Positions 24,010 to 36,580 of a stretch of DNA of 64,000 bases are shown piece by piece. The stretch lies in contig NC_088789.1 in NCBI RefSeq assembly GCF_949628265.1, forward strand, positions 33,535,883 through 33,599,882, read 5' to 3'. The notes under the pieces are model-generated. The model was given only the letters and a program-made list of their open reading frames with translations. It was not told the DNA's origin and made no database searches. The DNA comes from Cloeon dipterum. Its lineage: Eukaryota; Arthropoda; Insecta; Ephemeroptera; Baetidae. Numbering within the stretch: the stretch's first letter is position 1; the number at the start of each line of letters is the position of its first letter. The translations under genes and the position numbers were made by a program.

Positions 24010-27000
24010 GTAAATGGCCAATCAAACACCTGTCCGAAGAGACGATAGATCAAACGGCCGAATTTTAATAAAAGCAAAACCATTTATTTTCGCCTTTTGC
24101 GTGAAGAGAAAAATCGTAAAAAAAATTAATTTTAATTTTTGTATGGGCGCGAAAAATCTCAAAATCAGTTTCCAGATCGACGTTGGTCCAGCACGTATGA
24201 AGGGATGTTTGGGAACCCTTTCTGGGCCCCCGTTCGGGAAAAAATGGGTTGGGCCGGAGTTGTTAGCTCGGAGAGGTTGCCCTTTTTTAAACTTTTCGTC
24301 AGGGCTTGCTCTGGCCCTTGGTAAAAAATTAAAAAAATTTCAAGAACGACAGTGCAAAATTTATTTGGCATCGTTTTAAGACCAAAAACGGGCCAATCGG
24401 ATCAAAATCCTAGGAATTTAAACTTTAAAAACCGTGACTTTTTCGCTTTTCCATAAGAATTACATTGGAAGTAATTTATTTGTTTTTTCTAGTTGTTATA
24501 ATTTTATTTCGACCATGGTTACTAGCCTATCCTTTTTTAATTGACGAATAATGATACGAAACCGAGTTTGAGAATTTTCCGGCCCATACGCAAATTATGG
24601 CGATTTTTTTAAAAATTGTGTTTCGCTCTTTTGGCGCACGGACAAGCAGCGTCAATCGTCAATGGGCGCCGCGTGTTTCCTTTGAAAAGGTGCGCCTGCA
24701 GCAAGTGGAAGTAGGCAACCGGCGTTGAGTTTTCGCTTAGCGAGTTGCATATTCTCACACATGGTATAAAAATAACTCAATCGTATTGTTGCGGAAAATA
24801 TTTGCAGCGAGCGAAGGTGAACAGATTGGTGGGAAGCAAATAGTGAGTTCGTAATTACTCTTCGTCAACATCCCGGGTCACCGTTTAAATTTTGGAAAAT
24901 CAAGTGGCGAGCTCTTTATTAAAAATCGTCATTTATTTCGAAAGAAAAATATTTAAAGTGTTCTTTGTTTTTCTAGAAATTCCCCGGATTTTTTAATCAG
25001 GCTCCTATTACGCCAATTCTTCGCTTAAAAAATAAATGTTCTTCAGGGTCGCATGACCTTGATATGTTTTTTCCCTGATTAGAGGAATTTCCGATTCACA
25101 AAAAGCAGACAACTTGGTTTGTTTGTTTTTTTCCTCCGCCACCAATAACCGTGCAGAAATCAATTTTAATGGATAGTACCTGTGCATGCGATCGACGCCA
25201 GAATTATTTAATTTGTTTTTAATAACATATTTGAAGGTGATTTGATGATTTCTCTTTGTCCTGCGCTGCACTGTTTTTTTTATAAATTTTAAAAAATCAA
25301 ATTGGTTTTAATTTTAATCATTGTCTTGCTGGAAATATACGTAGTTTAATTTCCGTGCTATCTTTTTTAACTAATTTGATGAATGCTGATCATTAATTAG
25401 AGACACCGCGTGTATAAAATGCGCCGGGAAAAAGAAAATGTGGGCCACCTGCGCTTTGAAGAAGTCAAACCGGTTGCATAGTCTCTAGGCTTTATCGAAA
25501 TAAAAGTTTAATCGTAGTAAACGTGCGGTTTGTTACTCCGCCGGCCTCAAATCGTGTCGTGCCTCCAACAAATAAATTACGATTCACACTTTTGCGCAGC
25601 TAAGGAACGCCGCCAGCTTCCTTCTCCAAAAGTAAATCGACGTCCCAGGGGGTATTCACCTCTGGGACACCCCAAAAAAACACGCTTCCCTATCTTCCCG
25701 AGTAAAAATATCGCAAAAAACGGGAATCCCGGTCAGTCGACGCGCGGTGGTGACTTTTTTGGGGGATTAGGGGTGGCGGGGGCGGCAATGGTGCCTAACA
25801 CTTGCAGAATTTGATGCCGAGTTTAGCTATAGCGTTGATTTTTCCCTGTGCGATCCATGGGAGCAGACCTATGATTTTTTTTAAGGCCGATAACCTCGGA
25901 TTGGACAAATTAATTATTTTTTTTTCGCGGCCCCCGCGCGGGGCCCTATGGGCCCAATGACGCGTCAATTACTCTCAAATAAAAGATAATCTGATGTCCT
26001 GCAACTCCATTGTTTATGACAATTTGTAGCGTAAAAAGCGCCCGAGATAATCAGGGTGAAAGGGTAAAAATGTGAAAAAATCAACACTACCCAAGTTCTG
26101 CCCTCCTCTCTTTGACTCACGAAAATTCCAAGATAGCCAAAAAATAAGTTTTTTTAATTCTAAGACTTCTCTCAGGGATTTTTTTTAGCCGTGTAACCTC
26201 CTCAGGTCTCAGGGCGATTTTTTTAAAGCTCAAACCTGCCCATTTTCGGTACTCTCGACCCCCGCGTGGGGGCCCTATGGGTCCCGGGGGATTAAAACTC
26301 GAGATTCGGTTAGTGCTCGCCGAGACGAAGCTAACGGTGTGCGGAAATCCAAAATCGAAACGATAGCGCTGGAGTTATTTACTGGGAAATGGTTGCCAAT
26401 TTTCACCCTGACTACCTTTCGTCAGGTATTGTGTCAGCCCTGGGCCAAAATAAAAATAAAAGCCACTTTAATCGATGCGCAATTTATCTGGGATCGTTTT
26501 AAGACCAAATTGGAGTTGATGGGATCGAAATCCTAGGAGGAAATAATTTTTTAAACTTGAAAACCATGATTTTGTCGTTTTCCCGTAAGCATAACATGGC
26601 AACTGATAATTTTGGGATTTAATTAGTTATAAATTGAATTAGGCAACGATTACTAGCCTATCCTCTTGCAATTTACGACCGTTGACATGAGACCGAGTTT
26701 GAGATTTTTCCGGCCCAAAGGCGAATTACAGCGCATTTTTAAAAATTCGGCTTTTGCTTTTGCAATGACGGCGCCGCGCACGCAACGACAACCGGCGCGG
26801 CACTGCATGGGCGCGGCCGACCCCCCGGGCTATTTCTTTCCATTTCGGCGATTGATTCACACCGGGGGCGTTGAAAGAAACTCAAATCTCGAGTTTAATC
26901 ATTGCGACTATGCTAAAAATTAATTTTTATGCAATTTTACCCGATTTTGCACTCGCGGAGGTGTTGCAAAAATGGTTTTATTTTTGTTAAAATTCGGCCG

Positions 27001-27600
27001 CTCATCCGATCGCCGACCACGATCCCTCGTTGGATAGGTCTTTTTATCGACTTTTACCTGGGATAACGTTACAACCTTTTTTCAGGGTACCCCTTTCCCA
27101 GGACGAATTTTAATGTTTTGTTTCTGCAGTTTCGAGCTCATTTGACGATACTTGGCGACGATTTTTCACCCCTTGCTCAGGTCGCATCACCTGAGGACTG
27201 TTTGTACGTGGTTTTGCCGGCGCCTCTGCCTCGGCTTTTGCGGATTTGGCATTCGCAGCAATTGTTTTTCTAATTTTCGTGATATTTTCCGAGCCGCATT
27301 GACACAGCCGACACCTCCTGCTTCGATTTTTTGCTCTTTGCTGGACCCGCGAAATGCTCCGCCGTGTCGTCCAAGCACACGGGCGTTCCGCGAATATTTT
27401 CTTTGCTTTTAGATTTTCTGCACACACGCAGTGAAGAAGAAAAGGGCTTCAAATCTATCCATAGGAAAATTAAAACTGTTTTTTTGGCGGTTTTGCCGGT
27501 GCTGTTCATCTCCAATTTTTGTCTTCTGACTTTATTTTACCCCCGCGGAGAGCACGGACGGGGAGCGGCGCTTCATCGACTTTTTTCTCATATCGCAGAT
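24010..27600. repeat. Long dispersed repeat region, GC-rich family copies
   Basis: Contains at least two copies of a repeat also found at 32470-33500, 34680-36580 and 40490-41000. Landmark phrases in matching order are tttaagaccaaa (24381, 26498), cctaggaggaa, gagtttgagatttttccggcccaaaggcg (about 26690), ggttttatttttgttaaaattc (about 26970) and cctttcccagg (about 27090). ORFs up to 121 codons are not shared between copies. No transposase or reverse transcriptase was recognised, so the class is unknown. Confidence 0.65.
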
Positions 27601-27871
27601 TAATTTTTTTCAATATTTCCACCTTCCTGATATAAAGCCATTATTTGTGTGTGCAGCGTTATCTGCCGCTGGCCGTTGATAAAAAAAGCACAGCAGCGAG
27701 TGTCGGTCGGTCGGTTCCTTCTTCTGGCCAGTTGCGTTGCATTAAAAAAATTAAATGCTCTCTTTTAATTATCTAATTGGTTTTACGCGATGGAATCAGC
27801 GTCATTTTAAATACAGATTAAAAAATAAATTGATCCAAAATCGTTAGAATATTTTCCACACTCAAAAATAT
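27601..27871. repeat. Left part of a repeat copy split by the 2.9-kb element
   Basis: The sequence from about 27650 (gcgttatctgccgctggccg, then gagtgtcggtcggtcgg) matches 33400-33620 and continues, after the inserted element, at 30784 onward. This gives the empty-site comparison for the element at 27872-30783. Confidence 0.7.
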
Positions 27872-28081
27872 CCCAGGTAGCACACAAAGTCACTCAGACA
27901 TCACTATGATGTCATAATTTGACTTTCGTGATATCAGAAAATGATATTTGCAATAAAATCCAAATTAAAAGTGAGAAATAATATCCAAGCAGGTTTTGGG
28001 ACTCTATTATGCTCTAAAAAGAACACCCAGTCAGAATTTTTCTAAAAATTAATAATTTATAAAAATCAATTTCTGACATCT

Positions 28082-28558
28082 GACTGACATCACTGTGATG
28101 TTTGTTTGACATCACTATGATGTCAGTCACTTGGAAAATAAAAATGGCCTTAAAAGTTCAGAAAATGTTTAATTCGCGCACATCCGAGACCAATTTTTCA
28201 AAATTTTAATTTTTTTGGCCCATCTCATTTTCTGACTTCTGACTGACATCACTGTGATGTTTGTTTGACATCACTGTGATGTCAGACACTCCAAAAATAA
28301 AAATGGCCTTAAAAGTTCAGAAAATGTTTATTTCGCGCACATCCGAGACAAATTTTTCGAAATTTTAATTTTTTTGGCCCATCTCATTTTCTGACTTCTG
28401 ACTGACATCACTGTGATGTTTGTTTGACATCACTATGATGTCAGACACTCCAAAATGAAAACTGGCCTCAAAAGCTCTAAAAATGTATAATTCGCGCTCA
28501 TTCAGAACAATTTTTCGAAAATTTTAATTTTCTGGCCCACTTGCAGGCCAAGATCTGT
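28082..28558. repeat. Three tandem 159-bp units with imperfect palindromes
   Basis: Units start at 28082, 28241 and 28400, exactly 159 bases apart, each beginning gactgacatcactgtgatg. Each unit contains two near-palindromes of the form gacatcactRtgatgtc separated by a short spacer. The same palindrome appears at the left end (27897) and in inverted context near the right end (30600-30765) of the enclosing element, so it is a characteristic subterminal repeat. Confidence 0.8.
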
Positions 28559-28559
28559 G

Positions 28560-29700
28560 CGATGGGGACTTTTAGAAAAATTTGACGCGCGCGGTTTCTC
28601 ACATTCAAGCGCTCGGTCACCAGGCGGCAGCACCGGCATCACTGATCATGCAGCGAGCTGAGCGAGCGAGCCTGACTGAAGTTGCGCGGCCATGTTTTTT
28701 GTGTGAAAGTGTTGTTTTCAACGGATAGAAGAATTTTTGCGGTTTAAAAAGTGACGGTTAAGACGCTTGGAGACCTTGGAGTTCTGAAATCGCAGCAACT
28801 ACAGACTGCAGGGTGTCAATTCTGGCCGTAAACATCTGGATTTTGTCCCAAGCAGTCACAAAAGGTGAGTTATGTAAGCGGCTCTAGCGATTATGTTTTG
28901 CAAAGTTGAACACCCGTTTTGGTGTCTAACTTTAAGATTTGATCGGGATTTTTTAGAATATCGTCACGTTGAGGCGTTTCTCTAGTGCGTGTGCATTTTG
29001 TTTTAGGCTGATTGTGAGACTGAGTGGCCCGAGATCAATATGTACTGGCGCTCGTCATGTCCACTTCTCATTTGGACAGCATCGAGCACACTACCCAGAT
29101 CCATTTCAACCTTTCAGAGGGATGCCACATGTGGACCAGGGAGCCAGTTTCCTATATCTCAGCGTAGACACCTCTGGAAATGTGATCGCACACAGCCGTC
29201 GTCATTTTCAACGCAGCTGTGAGTCAAATTTTTCGCATTTTTGACTGTAAATTAAGAATTTTAATGCAGAAAAAATGTTTATTTACATATTTCAGTGTTC
29301 AAAGAACTGAATTTAATTGTGTTTTTTTATTATTTTAAGGCTAAGACTGGCAACGTGACGAGCTACCAGTCATCAATGTCATCAACATTGACGCTGTCTA
29401 CCTCGTAAACCAATCGTGACTCGAGGAGCTCAAATATCCGGGTTTTTGAGTTTGATTTCTTACTTTTGGGTAGGGTAACCAAGATGTTTAAATCTGCAAG
29501 CACACTCACATGTTTTTTAATAATAAATATAAATATTATATTCAGAAAAAATTTACCTTCCATAGTTCGAAGAGCAATTTTAATAATTTCAACCTTTATT
29601 ATTATGTGGGGAAGCATAAAGGGAATTTCCTTAATCTAAAAAAGTTGTATAGAATGAAATTCCTGAAATTTGAAAATTGAACCAACTATAAAATTGAAAA
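28560..29700 (+). other. Unique interior of the element, possibly captured host sequence
   Basis: This interior segment lacks the palindromic repeats and contains two exon-like ends: cacaaaaggtgagtt at about 28864 and cgcagctgtgagtc at about 29221. The open 91-codon frame at 28969-29244 has no known domain, and alternative frames are equally open for part of it. The structure (promoter-like CpG sequence, donor, exon-like piece) would fit a captured 5' gene fragment, but I cannot name a source. Confidence 0.3.
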
Positions 29701-29803
29701 AAAATGCTGCATTTTATTCCGTCCCAAATTGTCACGCGTCACTTACGGAAGCATCGTTCGAGCTGCAATCGCAGGCTGCCATGGGCAAGAAGGCAATTTC
29801 TGG

Positions 29804-30560
29804 CAGCCGCCGCAAGTAAGGCGGTCACTACCAGCGGCCGCGGCAAGGCGGCCACCACTGGCCACCACGGGTGTGGCGGCCACGACCGGCGGCCACGGGA
29901 AAGGCGCTTCAGCTGCATATAGGGCGGCCATGGCGGAGGCGGCCACCACCCTTGGCCACGGGCAATGCGGCCACTACCGGTGGTTGCAGACAAGGCGGCC
30001 ACGGGTAGGGCGACCACCACCGGTAATTGCAGGCAAGGCGGCCACCACCAGCGGCCACGGGCAATGCGGCCACTACCGGTGGTTGCAGACAAGGCGGCCA
30101 CGGGTAGGGCGACCACCACCGGTAATTGCAGGCAAGGCGGCCACCACCAGCGGCCACGGGCAATGCGGCCACTACCGGTGGTTGCAGACAAGGCGGCCAC
30201 GGGTAGGGCGACCACCACCGGTAATTGCAGGCAAGGCGGCCACCACCAGCGGCCACGGTCAGGGTGGCCACCACCGGCGGCCACGGGCAAGGCGGCCACA
30301 ACCGGTGGTTGCAGGCAGGGCGGCCACGGGCAAGGCGGCCACCACCGGCGGCCACGGGCAAGGCGGCCACCACCGGCGGCCATGGGCAGGGCAGCCACCA
30401 CCAGCGGCCACGGGCGAGGCGGCCACCACCAGCGGCCATGGGTGGGGCGGCCACGGGTTGGGCGGCCACCACCGGCGGCCACGGGCGGGGCGGCCACCAC
30501 CGGCGGCCACGGGTGGGGCGGCCACCACCGGCGGCCACGGGCGCGGCCACCAACGGTGGC
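29804..30560. repeat. GC-rich minisatellite
   Basis: Degenerate repeats of about 27-30 bases built on ggcggccaccaccggcgg and ccacgggca occupy 750 bases. Three higher-order units of exactly 99 bases start at 29960, 30059 and 30158. Long ORFs on both strands (up to 285 codons) arise because the repeat lacks stop codons; their protein composition (Arg/Gly/His/Ala/Pro or Trp/Pro/Val/Ala) simply mirrors the repeat, so none is called as a gene. Confidence 0.85.
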
Positions 30561-30783
30561 CATTTGTCTATATGATATCTGGGTGATTTAAGGGAGGCAT
30601 CACCCTGACATCAGGGTGATGTCAAATAGATGTTAGAAAATGATATCAGAGTGACATGAGAAAAGTGGACATTTGTACCTAAAAATGATATCACTGTGAC
30701 ATATTCTGATGTCATACAGACATCATAGTGATGTTCGGTATGACATCACAGTGATGTCTGGGTGACATTTGGTGCTACCTGGG

Positions 30784-32300
30784 ATGGGATAGAAACTCTG
30801 CAAGAAAGGAGTTAATTAATAAATTTACCTGTTCTAAAATAATATTATGAGTGTGCACACGGAATATGTGCGTATGAGTGACAATTCCGTCTTTTTGTCT
30901 CGCTTTCAGGTTGCGTGGCGGCCGCGCATGCGTTAGTTTAACGAAAAAAATTATCAAAAATGATCATGAGAATGTTTTACACACCCTAAAATACGGGAAA
31001 AATACTCCGCAAGAGGAAGGGGTAGTTCTAAATTAAAAAAAAACAATCAGCGCTTGAATATGCTCACTTTATATTTTTCATTGGCGCCACAGCGACCGCG
31101 CCTGCGAGCTGCTTTCTGCGATAAAAGGCGTCGCTTTTTGTGCTTGACCATTTCAGACACATATTTTTCGCTTCACATTAAATAATATTGAAGCAAATTG
31201 ACTGATTAATTGATGAAAAAGGATTTTTCCCTGGATTATGGAGCATCCTTTGAACGCAGAACATATTTGTTGCTCATTACAATCGCCGGTTGCGTGCGTC
31301 TATGAAACCTTTGTCCAGCCGCTTGGTTTTATTTCTAATTAAATATAATAAATTAGGGAAATTGCGATGGGTCAAGGTCGGAAATCTGTGGGCTCAAAGC
31401 CTAGCTGCATTCTCCGAGGGATTTAAATAGGAAAATTAATTTATAGTCCTCAGATAATTAATAAGGGTGTGTGACGTTTAAAACTACTTAGAAAATGACA
31501 TAACAGTGCTAATTCAAATGGTTAAAATATTTAAAATAATTATTTATTAAAGTCGCCATAAAATAAGTTGATTGAGGAGTTTGAAGCAGAGGAACACGGT
31601 CCCAGATGCGTGAATTTGACGAGAGCTCGTTAACAACCCATCCAAAGATTAAATGGACCACGAAAATCTATATTTTATTCTGCTGTATAGAATCCAGTGC
31701 GGTGTACGTGACAAAAAGCAGCCAATTTGCGTGTGTGTTTGTGACACACACGCAACCAGGTTGTGCGGCGGCCGTGCGTGTTTTTCCTCCACCGCCGCTG
31801 ACAATTTTGTTAAAGCACTGCTTCCAGCATTTTTGACAGGAAAATTGTAATAATTAATTAAATCGGATCGTGAAGCGAAAAATCGTATTCAATAATTTAG
31901 AGACACTATTTAAGCAGTGAAAATAAAAAATCCTCTTGTCTTACGTGTGCTTTTAATTTTCAAATCTATGCAAATTCTATAATCCGATGTTTGTTTTGCT
32001 GTTTTTCGCCCTAAAATAAAAACTACAATAATTTTTGTTCCAAGTGCGCTTCATACCGAACGTGATAATTTTTCTTTTCTCGTACAATCAGTCAAAATTC
32101 CTCAATCAAGCGCAGTTTCGTTAGCACCGATGGATATTTTTAAAATACACTCATCTTCTTTAGTTTTTTTGTCTGTCGAAGTGTCGAATGCTTAAAATAA
32201 TTGATAAATTTCTAATCACTCGGTTGTTAATTCTGCAAGCTGTAACATATAAAATAATCTATTTAAATGATCAAGGATTTATAAAAAAATAGCTGGCTGT
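30784..32300. repeat. Right part of the split repeat copy (matches 33620-34680)
   Basis: Continues the homology broken at 27871. Shared phrases with 33620-34680 include ggatagaaactctgcaa, gataaaaggcgtcgctttttgtg (31120; 33940) and gtttgaagcagaggaacac (31580; 34420). No gene was recognised. Confidence 0.7.
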
Positions 32301-32469
32301 TTGCTGCAAGTGAAAATAATTGTCTCCCGAACGAGAAAGCCAGGAAAAAGCGGGACTGGTGTCCGCATGTGGGTGCGATGCGGCTCGCTGTAATTTTGAT
32401 AAGACCTCTGCTGGGTCGCTGTTCAACTCACACACTCACTCGCGGCAGCGTCGGCGGCCTAAATTTTTA

Positions 32470-34680
32470 ATTAAAAATAGGAGCCACGTTAATCGATGTG
32501 TAATTTATCTGAGAACATTTTAAGACCAAATTGGACTCGTTAGGATCAAAGTCCTAGGAGGAGAGGGAGAGTTGGCGCGCGGCCTGGAATTCATTTTGCC
32601 CTTTCCTTGGGAACTGATAATTTTGGGATTTAATTAGTTATAAATTTAATTCGACCACCATTACTATACTATCCTCTTGCAATTCACGAAAAATGACGGG
32701 AAACCGAGTTTGAGATTTTTCCGGCCCAAAGGCGAATTACGGCGATTTTTGAAAACTCTGCTTTTGCAGTGTCGGCGCGCATGCAACGACAACCGGCGCA
32801 AACGGCGGCACTACACCGACCCGCTGGACCATTTCTTCCCATTTCGACGATTGATTCACACCCCCCGGCGTTGAAAGAAACTTACATCTCGAGTTTTATC
32901 ATTGCGACTGTGCAAAAAATTTATTTTAAGCGTTTTTTCCGGGTTTTTCCATATTTGCACGCGCGGTGTTGCAAAAATGGTTTTATTTTTGTCAAAATTC
33001 AGCCGCTCATCCGATCGTCGACCACGACCCCTCGTTGGATAGGTCTTTTTATCGACTTTTACCTTACAACCTTTTTCAGGGTACCCCGCCCTGAGATCCT
33101 TTCCCAGTCCGAATTTAATTTTTATTTTTTTTTCGGCGGTTTCGAGCTTATTTGACGTTCTCTCAGCGTCACCGACCTTCCTCAGGTCGCACCACAGTTT
33201 TTTTGCGGTATTTGCCGGCGCTGTCTGATTGCCATTCTCATCTTATGGCGATTTTGCCCCCGCGGAGAGCTGCAATGAGCACACGGACGGGGTGCGGTGC
33301 TCTATCGGCTTTTTTCTTCTATCGCAAATTTATTTTTTCAATATTTCCAATATTTTTTATGGTCGGAGAATCACCTCCCTCGTAGCTATTATTTTTGTGT
33401 GCAGCGTTAGCTGCCACTGGCCGTTGATAAAAAACACACAGCAGTGAGTGTCGGTCGGTCGTTTACCTCTTCTGTTCATTTGCGTTGCTTTAAAAAAATT
33501 AAATGCTCTCTTTTAATTATCTAATTGGTTTTATGATGGAATCAGCGTTAGTTAAATTACAGGTTCACAAATAAATTAATCTAAAATCGTGAGAATATGT
33601 TACGCATGCAAAAATACGGGATAGAAACTGTGCAAACGACGAGTTAATAAATTTACCTCGTTCTAAATTATTAAATTGTGCACGGAATATGCGTGCGTGT
33701 GTGACAATTCTTTCCTTTTTGTCTCGCTTTAAAGTTGTGCATGCGTTAGCTTAAAAGAAAAAAATTGATCAAAAAAGATCAAAGCGCTAAAATACAGGAA
33801 CTATACTCCGCAAGAGGAAGAGGTAGTTCTTAAATAAAAAAATCTGGTACGGCGGCTCTTGCAACTAGCGCTTGAATGCTCACTTTGTATTTTTCATTGC
33901 CGCCGCAGAGCGACCGCGAGAGCGAGCTGTTCGCTGCGATAAAAGGCGTCGCTTTTTGTGCTGCGCGCTTGACCCTGGTCAGACACATTTTACGCTTTAT
34001 TTTAAATAATATTTAAGCAAATTGGTGAATTTAATGGCAAGAACCGATTTTCCCGCAGATTTTGGAGCGTCCATTGAACGCAGAACTTGTTTGTTGCTGA
34101 CCACAATCGCCGGTTCCGTGTGTAAGAAACCTTTTTCTCCTACCAATTGGTTTTATTTAAAATTAAAAGGATTGTTAAATATAATAAAATAGGGAAATTG
34201 CGATGGGCCGAGGTCGGAAATCTCGTGGATCTAAGCCTAGCTGCGTTCTCCAAGGGATAATTAATTTTTCTAGAGGAAAAAATCCTCAGAAAACTATCAA
34301 AGGTGTAAAATGCAAGGAAAACGTAAAAACTACATAGAAAATTGACAAAAAAATCTTCAAATGCTTCATTCATTTTAAGTAAGTAATTATTTTAGTCACC
34401 CGCAGAAACAATTGATTGCGGAGTTTGAAGCAGAGGAACACACGCTGCAGATCATTTAGGCCGCGTGAATTAAGAGCTCGTTAACAGCACATCCAAAGAT
34501 GAAATAAACGCCGCAAATCTATTTCTTTATTCTGCTGTAAGAGCCAGTGCGGTCTACGTGACAAAAAGCAGCCAATTTGCGTGTGTGACACACGCTAGCA
34601 GGTTGTGCGGCGTCGGCGGCCGTGCGTTTCTTTTCCCTCCACCTCCGCCGACAATTTTGTAGAGACGCTGTGGGACCTAC
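32470..34680. repeat. Second copy of the repeat pair (GC-rich family plus its right-hand partner)
   Basis: Bases 32470-33400 match the 26440-27550 part of the GC-rich family, and 33400-34680 match 27650-27870 joined to 30784-31830. The joint at about 33610 is the empty site for the 2.9-kb element. ORFs up to 128 codons are not conserved in frame. Confidence 0.7.
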
Positions 34681-36580
34681 TTATACAGTACCCATCGACA
34701 GGGGTGGGGGCGCAGTTAAGGGGTGCCGAGAGGGGCCCAAGAGGGTGCCATAGGGGCCCGGTGAGCCCCCTCTTTGCAAGCGGCATTCCTATGCTCCTGT
34801 GTAAAAAAATCGCCAAAACGGGGCGGATCGGGCCGAAACCCGGGTGGTCGACCGAGGGTCGCCCACGAACGCGTTTAGCGAAGAGGAACCCGCGATTCCT
34901 CCCATAGGCGATTTAAAAAAAATAAAACCAAAAGAGGCCTTTTGGAGGGTCTCTCCGGGGCAGCGGGGGGTGCGAGGGGGATGGGGGGTTGAAACCGGTG
35001 CCGTCGCCCGCAGAATTTAACGGCGAGTTCAGCTAACACCGGTTTTAGCCCGCAGGTTCCATAGCGGCCGAGATATAAAATTCGGAATGCCGAAAAACGT
35101 GGTTTGGACAATAATTATTTTTTTTGAGGAGCCCCTGCGAAGGCCCACGAGGCCCGACGGCCCGCCGCGACCACTCATTCGAAAGAGGCAGCAATTAGCT
35201 TCATTTTGACGGGTAGTACCGCCATCCTGCTCGAACGGCGCCGGAGCTGGAAGGGCCGAAAGGGTTAAAAACAGGCAAAAGTCGAAATCCCCATAAGATT
35301 AACACGGGAGCCCACTTTGTTTAGGATCAAAATTCCAAGATAGCCAATCTTTAAGTTTGCCCAAAAAACTAAGGCCCTGCGAGTATGAAATCCGGGTGAC
35401 CTCCTCAGGGTCAGCGGTGACCCTTCAAAGTTCGAAAACGCGATTTTTCGGTACTCCCCGCGCCCCCCCTGCGGGGTCCCTATGGGCCCCAGCGTCCCCA
35501 AACTCGAGATTCGTGCAGGCGACGAGTGGGCAAAGCCAACGGTGTGCGGAAAAGATTTTTCCGCCCCATACCGAAAAAGTTATTAAACGGGCAAATTTTG
35601 CCCATTTTCCACTTTGTACCTTTCGGCAGGTATATCTCCGGACATGGGCAAAAAATGAAAAAATGGCTCTAGAATCGATGCGCAATTTATCTGCGAACAT
35701 TTTAAGACCAAATTCGACCTGATCGGACCAAGATCCCCGGAGGAGTAGTCTTTGGCGCGCGGCGCGGAAAGGTTTTTCGCCTCCCATAAGCTTAACGTGG
35801 GAATTTCGAATTCGGATTTCGGGCAGAAAAAAATTCTTTTGGGCCGCGACTGCTGTATTATACTCTTCCACTCGGCGAACAGTCCCTGCAAACCGATTTT
35901 GGCGGAAATCCGGGCCATAGGCGAATTACGGCGGAGCATTGAAAATCCCGCATTTTGCCATCAACGCAAATGGCCAGGCTGAAAATACGCGCGGCGCCGC
36001 CGCGGAGCCGCCGGGCATTTAATCTCGAATTTGACCATCGGACACACACGACTGAGTTCGTGGGTGTCTGAAACCGAATTTTGAGTGGTCTAGCTCTGCC
36101 CAAATTCATTTTATAGGCGATTTTCGGTTTTGGTGTGCAAAACGCGTGCGGAGCGGCACCGAGCGAAATAGTTTTATTTTTGCCAAAATTCGTGTATTCG
36201 CCGCAGTGACGACCGCGACCCCTCATTCGAAAACGCCCGCCGAGCGCTTTAACCCGCCGTGACCGGCCGACCTTTCTCAGGGTCCCCTGACCTGAAATTC
36301 TCGGACGGCGCGCCACGGTCTTCGCTGCCCGATAACCGGACCGGCGGAGCGATTTTCACGCGCGACCCCTCCCCGGAGGCGTCTCGCCGGCGCGCGCACC
36401 CCCCAACCACCCCCGCGACCTTTCTCAGGGTGGCCGCCCCGAAATCTCTCAGCGAGCCGGCCTTCTCGGCGTTTCCGGCGCGCCTGCGCCCGCGACCGGG
36501 TTTGGGGGCGAATCAGAGTTGGCCCCCGCCCCCGAGGTATTTTTTTCAACCCGGGGAGGTAGGAAAGCGGTGAGATCGCA
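34681..36580. repeat. Least-decayed copy of the GC-rich dispersed repeat family
   Basis: A block with GC content well above the window average. It shares, in order, phrases with 25690-27200 (cccaaactcgagattcg, tatgggccc, tttaagaccaaa, ggcgaattacgg, ttttatttttgccaaaattc, cctttctcaggg) and with 40500-40980. Overlapping ORFs up to 152 codons on both strands have low-complexity Arg/Pro/Gly composition and no domain. Possibly a large non-coding element that accumulates GC or has been methylation-protected. Confidence 0.6.

Larger units (their letters stand above)
27872..30783. mobile_element. 2.9-kb non-autonomous DNA transposon-like element with terminal inverted repeats
   Basis: Left end CCCAGGTAGCACA and right end TGTGCTACCTGGG-like (as ...ggtgctacctggg) are inverted copies over about 45 bases with a handful of mismatches. 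The flanks carry a 2-bp AT duplication (27870-27871 and 30784-30785). The related repeat at about 33605-33625 reads aaaaatacgggatagaaac without the insert, which is an empty site. Inside are palindromic subterminal repeats, three 159-bp tandem units, a non-repetitive GC-moderate segment with two gtgag-type donors (28864, 29221), and a 0.75-kb GC-rich minisatellite. No transposase was recognised, so it is probably non-autonomous. The superfamily is unassigned. Confidence 0.75.

Noticed and set aside
28082..28558. CRISPR-like array of direct repeats
   Set aside because: Only three units of 159 bases with the whole unit repeated, no unique spacers, and the genome is eukaryotic; it is a tandem repeat in a transposon.
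29729..30591. Long ORFs of 208-285 codons on both strands
   Set aside because: They lie in a GC-rich minisatellite that has no stop codons in several frames; the composition only reflects the repeat unit and the frames overlap on both strands.
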